Below are positions 1 to 6,986 of a stretch of 64,000 nt of DNA, in pieces (the stretch's first letter is position 1; every line of letters starts with the position of its first letter). The position numbers and the translations under genes were made by a program. The notes under the pieces were generated by a model that saw nothing but the letters and a program-made list of their open reading frames with translations, did not search any database and was not told the DNA's origin. The stretch is from the NCBI GenBank assembly GCA_002256345.1, contig NKIY01000005.1, positions 314,485 to 378,484 on the forward strand. Direction: 5' to 3'. The stretch is from Bradyrhizobiaceae bacterium PARB1. Its GTDB lineage: Bacteria > Pseudomonadota > Alphaproteobacteria > Rhizobiales > Xanthobacteraceae.

Positions 1-148
1 CCTCGTCGCAGCCGAATGCCTTCAGTTTCTCCGCCACGAAGGCCGCGGTGCGGTGCACATCGTAGAGCAGCTCCGGATGCTGGTGCAAATCGCGGCGCCA
101 GGCCGTGATCTCAGGCTGCAATTCGGCGATGCGGTCAATGATCGACAT
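1..148 (-). CDS. M20-family amidohydrolase, N-terminal fragment
   Basis: Only the first 49 codons lie in the window; the rest runs off the left edge. The start is the ATG read leftwards from 148. The visible protein begins MSIIDRIAELQPEITAWRRD and continues with an LHQHPEL segment, which is the typical N-terminus of M20 peptidase/hippurate hydrolase-type amidohydrolases that cleave N-acyl amino acids. The metal-binding residues lie outside the window, so the substrate cannot be judged. It is transcribed divergently from the GMC oxidoreductase across a gap of about 165 bases in which I see no clear promoter. Confidence 0.75.
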   Translation of the reverse strand, partial: MSIIDRIAELQPEITAWRRDLHQHPELLYDVHRTAAFVAEKLKAFGCDE

Positions 149-313
149 AGTTGGGCTCGCTGGCAATGAAATCTGCTGGCATCAGCCTAGCATGCGACGT
201 GCCAACTGCCCAAGCCGGCTGGCTGTGCCCTCTATGCGATGGTCGTCTGTACATCGCAGCGCCCGGCCGCTAAGGCGTCATAATACGGCAATGAACCGTG
301 ATGGCAGGGAACG

Positions 314-1930
314 ATGACGCGGCTCGAGGGCGATTTTGACTATATCGTGGTTGGCGCAGGCACCGCAGGTTGCATCGTCGCCAATCGTCTTTCTGTCGAT
401 CCGCGCAAGCGCGTCCTGCTCCTGGAAGCCGGCGGCCGGGACAACTGGATCTGGTTTCACATCCCTGTCGGCTATCTCTTCGCCATCGGCAATCCCCGCT
501 CCGACTGGATGTTTCGCACCGAGCCCGAGCCCGGCCTCAATGGGCGCTCCCTGGCCTATCCCCGCGGCAAGGTGATCGGCGGCTCATCCGCCATCAATGC
601 GATGATCTCCATGCGCGGCCAGGCCGCGGACTACGACCACTGGCGTCAGCTCGGCCTCACCGGCTGGGGCTATGACGACGTGCTGAAATCCTTCCTCAGG
701 CTGGAAGATCATTTCCTCGGTGCGAGCGAGCATCACGGCGTCGGCGGCGGCTGGCGCATCGAGGCGCCGCGGCTGTCATGGGCGGTGCTGGATGCGGTGG
801 CGGATGCAGCGTCAGAGATGGGCATCCGCCGAACTGATGATTTCAACACCGGCGACAATGAAGGCATCGGCTATTTCCATGTCAATCAGAAGCGCGGCCG
901 GCGCTGGTCGTCAGCGCGTGGCTTTCTCAAGCCGGTGCTGAACCGCCCTAACCTCCGTCTCGAAACCAATGTGATGGTCGATCGGCTCATCGTTGAGAAC
1001 GGCCGTGCCGTCGGCGTGCGCTTCCGACAGAACGGCCGGGAGATCGAGGCGCGTGCCAAGGGCGAAGTCGTGCTCTGCGCCGGCGCTGTCGGCTCGCCGC
1101 ATCTGTTGCAGCGCTCCGGCATCGGTCCGGCCGAATGGCTTGCCGATGCGGGCGTCGATGTCGTGCTCGACAAGCCCGGCGTCGGCCGCAATCTGCAGGA
1201 CCATCTGCAACAGCGCGCGATCTACAAGGTCTCCGGCGTGCGCACGCTGAACGAGACCTACTACAATCTGTTCCGCCGCGGCTGGATGGGCATTGACTAT
1301 GCGCTGCGCCGTCGCGGGCCACTGACCATGGCGCCATCGCAGCTCGGTATCTTCACCCGCTCCGATTCCCATCGCGAGCGCGCCAATATCCAGTTTCACG
1401 TCCAGCCGCTGTCGCTCGACAAGTTCGGCGATCCACTGCACCGCTTCCCCGCGATCACCGTCAGTGCCTGCAATCTGCGACCGACCTCGCGCGGCGAGAT
1501 CAAGCTGCGCTCAAGCAAGCCTGATGAGGCACCGGCCATCGCGCCACACTATCTCTCGACGGACGAAGACCGTCAGGTCGCAGCCGATGCGATCCGCGTG
1601 ACGCGAAAACTGATGAAGCAGAAAGCGCTGAGCGCCTATCGGCCGGAAGAATATTTGCCGGGGCCGTCTGTGGGCGACGATGCGGAAGCCCTGGCCAAGG
1701 CGGCCGGCGATATCGGTACCACGATCTTCCACCCCGTCGGCACCGCGAAGATGGGCACGGCATCCGATCCGAATGCCGTCGTCGATGAGCGCTTGCGCTT
1801 CCACGGGATCGATGGATTGCGTGTGGTGGACGCCTCGGTGATGCCGACCATCACATCGGGCAACACAAACACCCCAACGGCGATGATCGCGGAAAAAGGC
1901 GCCGGGATGATCATCACGGATTCGCGATAA
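314..1930 (+). CDS. GMC-family FAD-dependent oxidoreductase (choline dehydrogenase-like)
   Basis: The 538-residue protein has the full length of the GMC family. A Rossmann FAD-binding motif GAGTAGC lies at residues 14-20, followed by the family signature around the YPRGKVIGGSSAINAM segment. The C-terminal domain has the catalytic-region HPVGTAKMG and the SGNTNTPTAM motif. Family members oxidise alcohols to aldehydes with FAD. The closest feel is choline/alcohol dehydrogenase, but no betaine or carnitine genes adjoin, so the substrate is unknown. No signal peptide or membrane segment is seen, so it is probably cytoplasmic. The ATG at 314 has an AGGGA ribosome-binding site just upstream. Confidence 0.88.
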   Translation: MTRLEGDFDYIVVGAGTAGCIVANRLSVDPRKRVLLLEAGGRDNWIWFHIPVGYLFAIGNPRSDWMFRTEPEPGLNGRSLAYPRGKVIGGSSAINAMISMRGQAADYDHWRQLGLTGWGYDDVLKSFLRLEDHFLGASEHHGVGGGWRIEAPRLSWAVLDAVADAASEMGIRRTDDFNTGDNEGIGYFHVNQKRGRRWSSARGFLKPVLNRPNLRLETNVMVDRLIVENGRAVGVRFRQNGREIEARAKGEVVLCAGAVGSPHLLQRSGIGPAEWLADAGVDVVLDKPGVGRNLQDHLQQRAIYKVSGVRTLNETYYNLFRRGWMGIDYALRRRGPLTMAPSQLGIFTRSDSHRERANIQFHVQPLSLDKFGDPLHRFPAITVSACNLRPTSRGEIKLRSSKPDEAPAIAPHYLSTDEDRQVAADAIRVTRKLMKQKALSAYRPEEYLPGPSVGDDAEALAKAAGDIGTTIFHPVGTAKMGTASDPNAVVDERLRFHGIDGLRVVDASVMPTITSGNTNTPTAMIAEKGAGMIITDSR

Positions 1931-2009
1931 ACGCCGAATTCCGGGAATAAAGATCGCGCTCCCCCGATCCAGTCCCCGTTACCCAATCAAGGGTACAGGG
2001 AGACTGGCT

Positions 2010-2960
2010 ATGAGCGCATTCGATCACGACCGTCACGACGACGATCCCCGCCTGAGCCGCCGCAAGGTGCTGGAATGCATGACGTGGGCCGGCACCGGCG
2101 TGCTCTGGACCATTTCCGGCGGCGTGCCGCGCTCACTCGGCCTCGTCGGCTCGGCGCAGGCAGCGGAGCCGACAGGCCTGACATTCCTGCAAATCAGCGA
2201 CAGCCATATCGGCTTCGACAAGGCGGCCAATCCGAACGCGATCGGGACCCTTGAAGAAGCCATCGGCCAGATCAAGGCGATGCCGAACAGGCCATCCTTC
2301 ATGATCCACACCGGCGATATCAGCCACCTGTCCAAAGCGTCTGAATTCGACGATGCCGACCGGATCATCTCGCAGGCACGGCTCGATGTGCACTACGTGC
2401 CCGGCGAACATGATTTCATCGATGAGGAGGTCAAGCTCTATCGCGAACGCTATGGGCGCGGGACCAAGGGATCCGGCTGGTATTCATTCGATGCCAGCGG
2501 CGTGCATTTCATCGGTCTCGTCAATGTCGTCGACCTGAAGGCCGGCGGTCTCGGCAATCTCGGCGCGGAACAGCTTGCCTGGCTGGAAGACGATCTGCGG
2601 GGTCGATCGACATCGACGCCCATCGTGGTGTTTGCGCATATTCCGTTATGGTCGGTCTATCCGACATGGGGCTGGGGCACAGAAGATGGGGCGCGCGCAC
2701 TGAGCCTGCTCAAAGACTTCGGATCGGTCACCGTCCTGAACGGCCACATCCATCAGGTCATGCAGAAGGTCGAAGGCAACGTCACCTTCCACACCGCACG
2801 CTCGACGGCGTTTCCGCAGCCAGAGCCGGGGGCGGCGCCATCCCCGGGGCCGATGAAGGTCGCCGACGACAGGCTGCGCAGCATGCTCGGCACGGCAAGC
2901 ATCATCTTCAAGCCGGGTACTGAAAAACTCGCGATCATCGACACGCCATTGCAAGGCTAA
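2010..2960 (+). CDS. Secreted calcineurin-like metallophosphoesterase with Tat-type leader
   Basis: This 316-residue protein has a twin-arginine leader (LSRRKVL near residue 17, then a hydrophobic stretch and AQAAE near residue 52), so it is probably exported folded. The phosphoesterase metal motifs are visible: SDSH, HTGD, FAHIPLW and NGHIHQ. The motif that is normally GNHD reads GEHD here, so the usual Asn metal ligand is replaced by Glu. It starts a run of four plus-strand genes: 12 bases separate it from the cupredoxin, and ECF sigma and anti-sigma genes follow. Family members hydrolyse phosphomono- or diesters; the substrate is unknown. Confidence 0.85.
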   Translation: MSAFDHDRHDDDPRLSRRKVLECMTWAGTGVLWTISGGVPRSLGLVGSAQAAEPTGLTFLQISDSHIGFDKAANPNAIGTLEEAIGQIKAMPNRPSFMIHTGDISHLSKASEFDDADRIISQARLDVHYVPGEHDFIDEEVKLYRERYGRGTKGSGWYSFDASGVHFIGLVNVVDLKAGGLGNLGAEQLAWLEDDLRGRSTSTPIVVFAHIPLWSVYPTWGWGTEDGARALSLLKDFGSVTVLNGHIHQVMQKVEGNVTFHTARSTAFPQPEPGAAPSPGPMKVADDRLRSMLGTASIIFKPGTEKLAIIDTPLQG

Positions 2961-2972
2961 GGATCGACCATC

Positions 2973-3302
2973 ATGACATCGTTGTTTTTACGCAGAGGCG
3001 GCTTCGGCATCGCTCTTGGGGCGGCCATGGCTTTGCAAATCGCCGGGGCACGTTGCGAAGAAGTGATGGTGACCATCGATAACTTCACCTTCTCGCCCGG
3101 CGAACTCACCGTGAAGGTCGGCACGACCGTGACCTGGAAGAACCAAGACGACATCCCACACACGGTGGTATCCGCCGGGAAATTCAAGTCAAAGGCCCTG
3201 GATACGGGCGACAGCTACTCCTTCACCTTCTCGTCTACCGGCGACTACAAGTATTTTTGTTCGCTGCATCCGCATATGACAGGGATGATCAAGGTTGAGT
3301 AG
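2973..3302 (+). CDS. Exported cupredoxin-domain (plastocyanin/amicyanin-like) protein
   Basis: A 109-residue protein with an N-terminal signal sequence (LRRGGFGIALGAAMALQIAG) and one cupredoxin domain. The type 1 copper ligands are all present: the first His in the IPHTV segment, then Cys, His and Met in YFCSLHPHM near the C-terminus. It should bind a single copper ion in the periplasm and carry electrons. It sits between the metallophosphoesterase and the ECF sigma factor and is probably co-transcribed with both. Redox partners are not apparent nearby. Confidence 0.88.
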   Translation: MTSLFLRRGGFGIALGAAMALQIAGARCEEVMVTIDNFTFSPGELTVKVGTTVTWKNQDDIPHTVVSAGKFKSKALDTGDSYSFTFSSTGDYKYFCSLHPHMTGMIKVE

Positions 3303-3327
3303 CGACGGAAATCGAGGCATCACAACA

Positions 3328-3945
3328 ATGTCCGACTGCTGGCCCGCCAGCGGCCGGACATTAGCCGCAACGGACAAATCGATGTCAGATCACGTGTCAG
3401 GCAACGATCCGGACAGGACACGGCGTTTCCGCGACGCCGCGCTGCCTCATCTCGATGACGTCTATACATTGGCACGCTATCTCTTGCGCGATGCCACCGA
3501 TGCCGAGGACGCGGTACAGGAATGTTACCTGCGGGCGCTGAAGCATTTTGACAGCTATCGCGGCCCGGCGATGAAGCCGTGGCTGTTCTCCATCTTGCGC
3601 AACATCTGCTTCGCTGAATTTGCGCGCCGAGCCCGCGCATCGAGCACCGCAACCGACATCGAAGCAAACGATTCAGAAAATACTGCGCCGCTGTGGCACG
3701 AAACGCAAACTTCTCCAGAGACCGAACTGCTGCAGCAGCGGGACGCGACGGCAATCCATCGGCTCGTGAACGCACTGCCCGAGCCGTTTCGGGAAGCGCT
3801 CGTTCTGCGTGAAATCCAAAATCTGTCCTATCGCGACATCGCCGCGATCGCGAGCGTCCCGGTCGGGACCGTCATGTCCCGGCTTGCACGCGCGCGCGCC
3901 ATGCTACGCACAGCGTGGCTCGCCGAAGAGGAGCGAGACAAATGA
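3328..3945 (+). CDS. ECF-type RNA polymerase sigma factor
   Basis: Regions sigma2 (AEDAVQECYLRAL...KPWLFSILRN) and sigma4 (PFREALVLREIQNLSYRDIA, then VPVGTVMSRLARAR) are clear and there is no sigma3, as in ECF sigma factors. The start is uncertain. ATG 3328 (205 residues) has a GAGG sequence about ten bases upstream. ATG 3382 would give a more typical 187 residues, and TTG 3295 overlaps the cupredoxin stop. The anti-sigma gene follows with a four-base ATGA overlap, so the two are translationally coupled. It probably controls its own operon, but its regulon is unknown. Confidence 0.88.
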   Translation: MSDCWPASGRTLAATDKSMSDHVSGNDPDRTRRFRDAALPHLDDVYTLARYLLRDATDAEDAVQECYLRALKHFDSYRGPAMKPWLFSILRNICFAEFARRARASSTATDIEANDSENTAPLWHETQTSPETELLQQRDATAIHRLVNALPEPFREALVLREIQNLSYRDIAAIASVPVGTVMSRLARARAMLRTAWLAEEERDK

Positions 3946-4694
3946 CCTGCGACGAGGCCGAAATCCTGCTGCACGCATTGCTCGATGGCGAGCTCGACGC
4001 GGGTCATGCGCGGGAGGTCGAATTGCACATCGCCGCCTGCGCGCACTGCGCTGCGCAACTGAAAGCCTATGGCCAGATGCGAGACCAGATGGCTCGCAGT
4101 GATCTCAAGTTTGCCGCACCACCCCTGCTGCGTCAGCGGATCGAAGCATCTTTGCCGCTGACCCGCGCACCCGACCGACGCGGGGTTCTAAAAGGATTTG
4201 CGCTGGGATCGGCATTGTCGGCGATGGCTGCCACCGGCCTCGTTGTGCTCGTATTTCGCCATGAAGACGAGCAGCGGATTCTGTCGGATGTCGTCTCGGC
4301 GCACCTGCGCTCGCTGCAGGCAGGACACCTCACCGATGTTCTCTCCACCGATCAACATACGGTGAAACCATGGTTCAATGGCCGACTCGATGTGGCGCCG
4401 CCGGTGGTCGACCTGACTGCGCAGGGCTTCACACTGATCGGTGGCCGACTCGACTATGTCGACGGAAAGACAGTCGGCGCCATCGTCTACCGACGTCGTA
4501 TCCATGTCATTAATCTGTTCGTCGCCCAGGCGTCGAGTACGGAAACGCAAGCGGCCAAAGTCGAAACCGTACAAGGCTTCAACATTCGCCATTGGAGCCA
4601 GCGCGGCCTGAGTTACTGGGCGGCAAGCGACCTGAACGCCGAAGAACTTGCTGACTTCGGCAGCAAGTTCGAGCATGCGATGAATGCCGGTTAA
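3942..4694 (+). CDS. Membrane-anchored zinc-finger anti-sigma factor
   Basis: The start is the ATG of the ATGA overlap with the sigma gene, preceded by GAGGAG. The first 40 residues form a putative zinc-finger anti-sigma domain with the ZAS pattern HIAACAHC. One transmembrane helix lies around residues 88-107 (FALGSALSAMAATGLVVLVF). The roughly 140 residues after it would face the periplasm. This arrangement is that of an anti-sigma factor that holds the ECF sigma factor at the membrane until a signal releases it. The periplasmic phosphoesterase and cupredoxin in the same run suggest an envelope or redox signal, which is inference. Confidence 0.85.
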   Translation: MTCDEAEILLHALLDGELDAGHAREVELHIAACAHCAAQLKAYGQMRDQMARSDLKFAAPPLLRQRIEASLPLTRAPDRRGVLKGFALGSALSAMAATGLVVLVFRHEDEQRILSDVVSAHLRSLQAGHLTDVLSTDQHTVKPWFNGRLDVAPPVVDLTAQGFTLIGGRLDYVDGKTVGAIVYRRRIHVINLFVAQASSTETQAAKVETVQGFNIRHWSQRGLSYWAASDLNAEELADFGSKFEHAMNAG

Positions 4695-4697
4695 AGC

Positions 4698-6089
4698 TTA
4701 GGCAGACTTCCGCACAGCATTGTCGACCAGCGTCTTGCCGAGCGACCAGATCGCGCCGGGCACCTTGTGGCTATCGGCGATCACCGTGCGGAACGAATCC
4801 GTGATCCACTTGGTGTCGTCCTCGGTCACCACGAGCGGCGGCAGCAGCTTGATCGTGTGGCTGCCGTGACCGGACACCTGTGTCAGGATCTTCTGGTCCT
4901 TGAACAGCGGCACCGTGATCAGCTGGCAGAATAGCCCCTTGCTGGCCGACTCCAGGATGTTCCACGACGCCTTCAGGCGCAGCGATTTCGGCGGGCCGAA
5001 TTCGACGCCGATCATGAGTCCCTTACCGCGCACTTCTTTCAGCAGCTCGAATTCCGGGATCATGTTCTGCAGGGCGAGACGGAGTTCGGCACCACGTTTG
5101 GCGGCGTTTTCGACCAGCTTCTCGTGCTTCATGATCTCCAGCGTCGCGATGCCGGCGGCCATCGCCAGATCGTTTTTGCCGAAGGTCGAGCCATGGACCA
5201 GTGAGCGATCCATGCGGTTGAAGATCTTGTCGAAAATCGGCTTGCGTGTGAGCAGCGCGCCGACCGGGACATGGCCACCTGACAGCGCCTTGGCGAGCAG
5301 GATCATGTCCGGCTCGATATTCCAGTGCTCGATGGCCAGGAATTTGCCGGTGCGGCCGAGGCCGGTCTGGATTTCGTCGGCGATGAAGAGCGTGCCGTAT
5401 TTGCGGCACAGCGCCAGCGCGCCGGACAGGAATTCGTCCGAGGGCAGATTGACACCCTTGCCCTGGATCGGCTCGACGATGAAGCCCGCGACCTGTTTCG
5501 ACGACAGCGCCTTCTCGAGCGCTTCGAGATCGTTGAACGGTACCACCGAGCAGCCCTGCAGCAACGGACCGAAACCGGAACGGAAGTTGCTGTCGTCGGT
5601 CAGGGACAATGCGCCGTAGGTCAGGCCGTGATAGGCATGATCGCAGTAGACGATTTCGTTGCGGCCGGTGGCGTTGCGAGCAAATTTGATCGCAGCCTCG
5701 ACGGTCTCAGCGCCCGAATTCGCAAAAAACACCTTGTCCATATACGGGACGTGTTCGAGCAGCTTCTCCGACAAAATACCAGCGAGTGTAGAAACGTCCA
5801 TCTGCACCAAATTGGGCAGATCCGCATCGAGCACCGACTTGAGCGCGTTGCGCATCACCGGATGGTTGCGGCCAATCGCAAAAACGCCAAATCCGCTCAG
5901 TAGATCGAGATAGCGGGCGCCCTCCCGGTCGAACAGATACTGACCGGTCCCCCGCTGGAAACCGACGTCGTACCCAATCGTCTTGAGGACACGAACGAGT
6001 TGTTCGTTGAGGTGGCGCGTATGCATGGAGCTACGCTGCGCCTCCCTTTCGACAAACATCTCGGAAACATCTAAATTCGGATATACCAT
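4698..6089 (-). CDS. hpnO: Aminotransferase for aminobacteriohopanetriol synthesis (HpnO-type)
   Basis: This 463-residue class-III PLP aminotransferase has the motifs NSGAETVEAAIKFAR, IADEIQTGLGRTG and LLAKALSGG, with Lys267 as the Schiff-base lysine. Class-III enzymes of this kind are usually named acetylornithine or 4-aminobutyrate aminotransferases. The position at the edge of a hopanoid cluster, next to a DUF2147 gene and hpnN, matches hpnO, which is required for amino-hopanoids in Rhodopseudomonas palustris. It would aminate an oxidised hopanoid side chain in the cytoplasm. It converges on the anti-sigma gene with three bases between stop codons. The name rests on context as well as sequence. 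Confidence 0.8.
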   Translation of the reverse strand: MVYPNLDVSEMFVEREAQRSSMHTRHLNEQLVRVLKTIGYDVGFQRGTGQYLFDREGARYLDLLSGFGVFAIGRNHPVMRNALKSVLDADLPNLVQMDVSTLAGILSEKLLEHVPYMDKVFFANSGAETVEAAIKFARNATGRNEIVYCDHAYHGLTYGALSLTDDSNFRSGFGPLLQGCSVVPFNDLEALEKALSSKQVAGFIVEPIQGKGVNLPSDEFLSGALALCRKYGTLFIADEIQTGLGRTGKFLAIEHWNIEPDMILLAKALSGGHVPVGALLTRKPIFDKIFNRMDRSLVHGSTFGKNDLAMAAGIATLEIMKHEKLVENAAKRGAELRLALQNMIPEFELLKEVRGKGLMIGVEFGPPKSLRLKASWNILESASKGLFCQLITVPLFKDQKILTQVSGHGSHTIKLLPPLVVTEDDTKWITDSFRTVIADSHKVPGAIWSLGKTLVDNAVRKSA

Positions 6090-6197
6090 GAGTTACATAC
6101 GTCGGTTGATGGTCGCTTCGTCAACTGAAAACCGTAAATGCGGCGATTTGACTTCTCACGCATCGCCGAGAAACGCTACTTAAGCATAGGTCTGAAC

Positions 6198-6932
6198 ATG
6201 TTGCAGCGCCCACGCATTCCTACGCGCCATCTCACATATTGCGGAATCATTTTTTCGGCAGGCTTGTTTTCGGCAGGGCTGGCTCCCGCATTTGCCGCCG
6301 ATCCGACAGGCGATTGGCAGGTCGAGGACGGCGTGGCTCATGTGCGCATCGCTGAGTGCGGCGGCAGCATGTGGGGCGCGATCTCCTGGGAAAAGACCCC
6401 GGGGATGATCGACAAGAACAACCCCGATGCAACCAAGAAATCGCGGCCGACGCTTGCTCACGCGATGGTTCTCGACATGAAGCCCAACGCGGCGAAAGAC
6501 AAGTGGTCGGGCCAGATCTACAACGCCAAGGACGGAAAGTTCTACAAGTCCAGCATCAAGCTCGGTGACACCACGAACGAGCTTGAAGTCGAGGGCTGTG
6601 TGCTCGGCTTCTTGTGCGGCGGCCAGACCTGGACCCGCGTCGGTCCGTCGATCCCCTCAAGCCCGTCCAATGCCACCGCGAAAAATGCCATTGCAGCCGG
6701 CGCCAAGGGCGCGCCTGCCGGCGGCAAGATGGCGCCGGCGCCTGCGCCGGGCAGCAACACGATGGCCAAGGCCACCCCCGCTCCAACCACTGGCGCCAAG
6801 GCACCAGCCGGCCAGAAAGCTGCAGCCGCACCAGCGCCCGCCCCCGGTGCACCACAAGCGGGAGCACCGCTGGCAGGTGCAGATATCGGCGATATCTGCC
6901 TGCTGCCGGAGATCAACAAGGCGACTCACTAA
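6198..6932 (+). CDS. Exported DUF2147-domain protein of the hopanoid locus
   Basis: The ATG at 6198 gives a protein with a signal peptide (hydrophobic GIIFSAGLFSAG stretch ending in APAFA) followed by a DUF2147 domain over about residues 35-150 (DPTGDWQVEDG, SWEKTPGMIDKNNPD, WSGQIYNAKDGKFY). The C-terminal 90 residues are Ala/Pro/Gly-rich and probably disordered, ending in a short segment with one Cys (DIGDICLLPEI). It lies between hpnO and hpnN, convergent with hpnN. The function of DUF2147 is not established. A periplasmic role in hopanoid handling is only inferred from position. Confidence 0.75.
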   Translation: MLQRPRIPTRHLTYCGIIFSAGLFSAGLAPAFAADPTGDWQVEDGVAHVRIAECGGSMWGAISWEKTPGMIDKNNPDATKKSRPTLAHAMVLDMKPNAAKDKWSGQIYNAKDGKFYKSSIKLGDTTNELEVEGCVLGFLCGGQTWTRVGPSIPSSPSNATAKNAIAAGAKGAPAGGKMAPAPAPGSNTMAKATPAPTTGAKAPAGQKAAAAPAPAPGAPQAGAPLAGADIGDICLLPEINKATH

Positions 6933-6952
6933 CAGCAAGGCCTTCGGAATTG

Positions 6953-6982
6953 AAAAAGGCGACCCGGTCAGGTCGCCTTTTT
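6953..6982. terminator. Bidirectional intrinsic terminator between the DUF2147 gene and hpnN
   Basis: A perfect 12-base inverted repeat, AAAAAGGCGACC (6953-6964) and GGTCGCCTTTTT (6971-6982), encloses a six-base loop. The A tract on one side and T tract on the other let it end transcription in both directions. It lies in the 54-base gap between the converging stop codons. Confidence 0.9.
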
Positions 6983-6986
6983 CATA

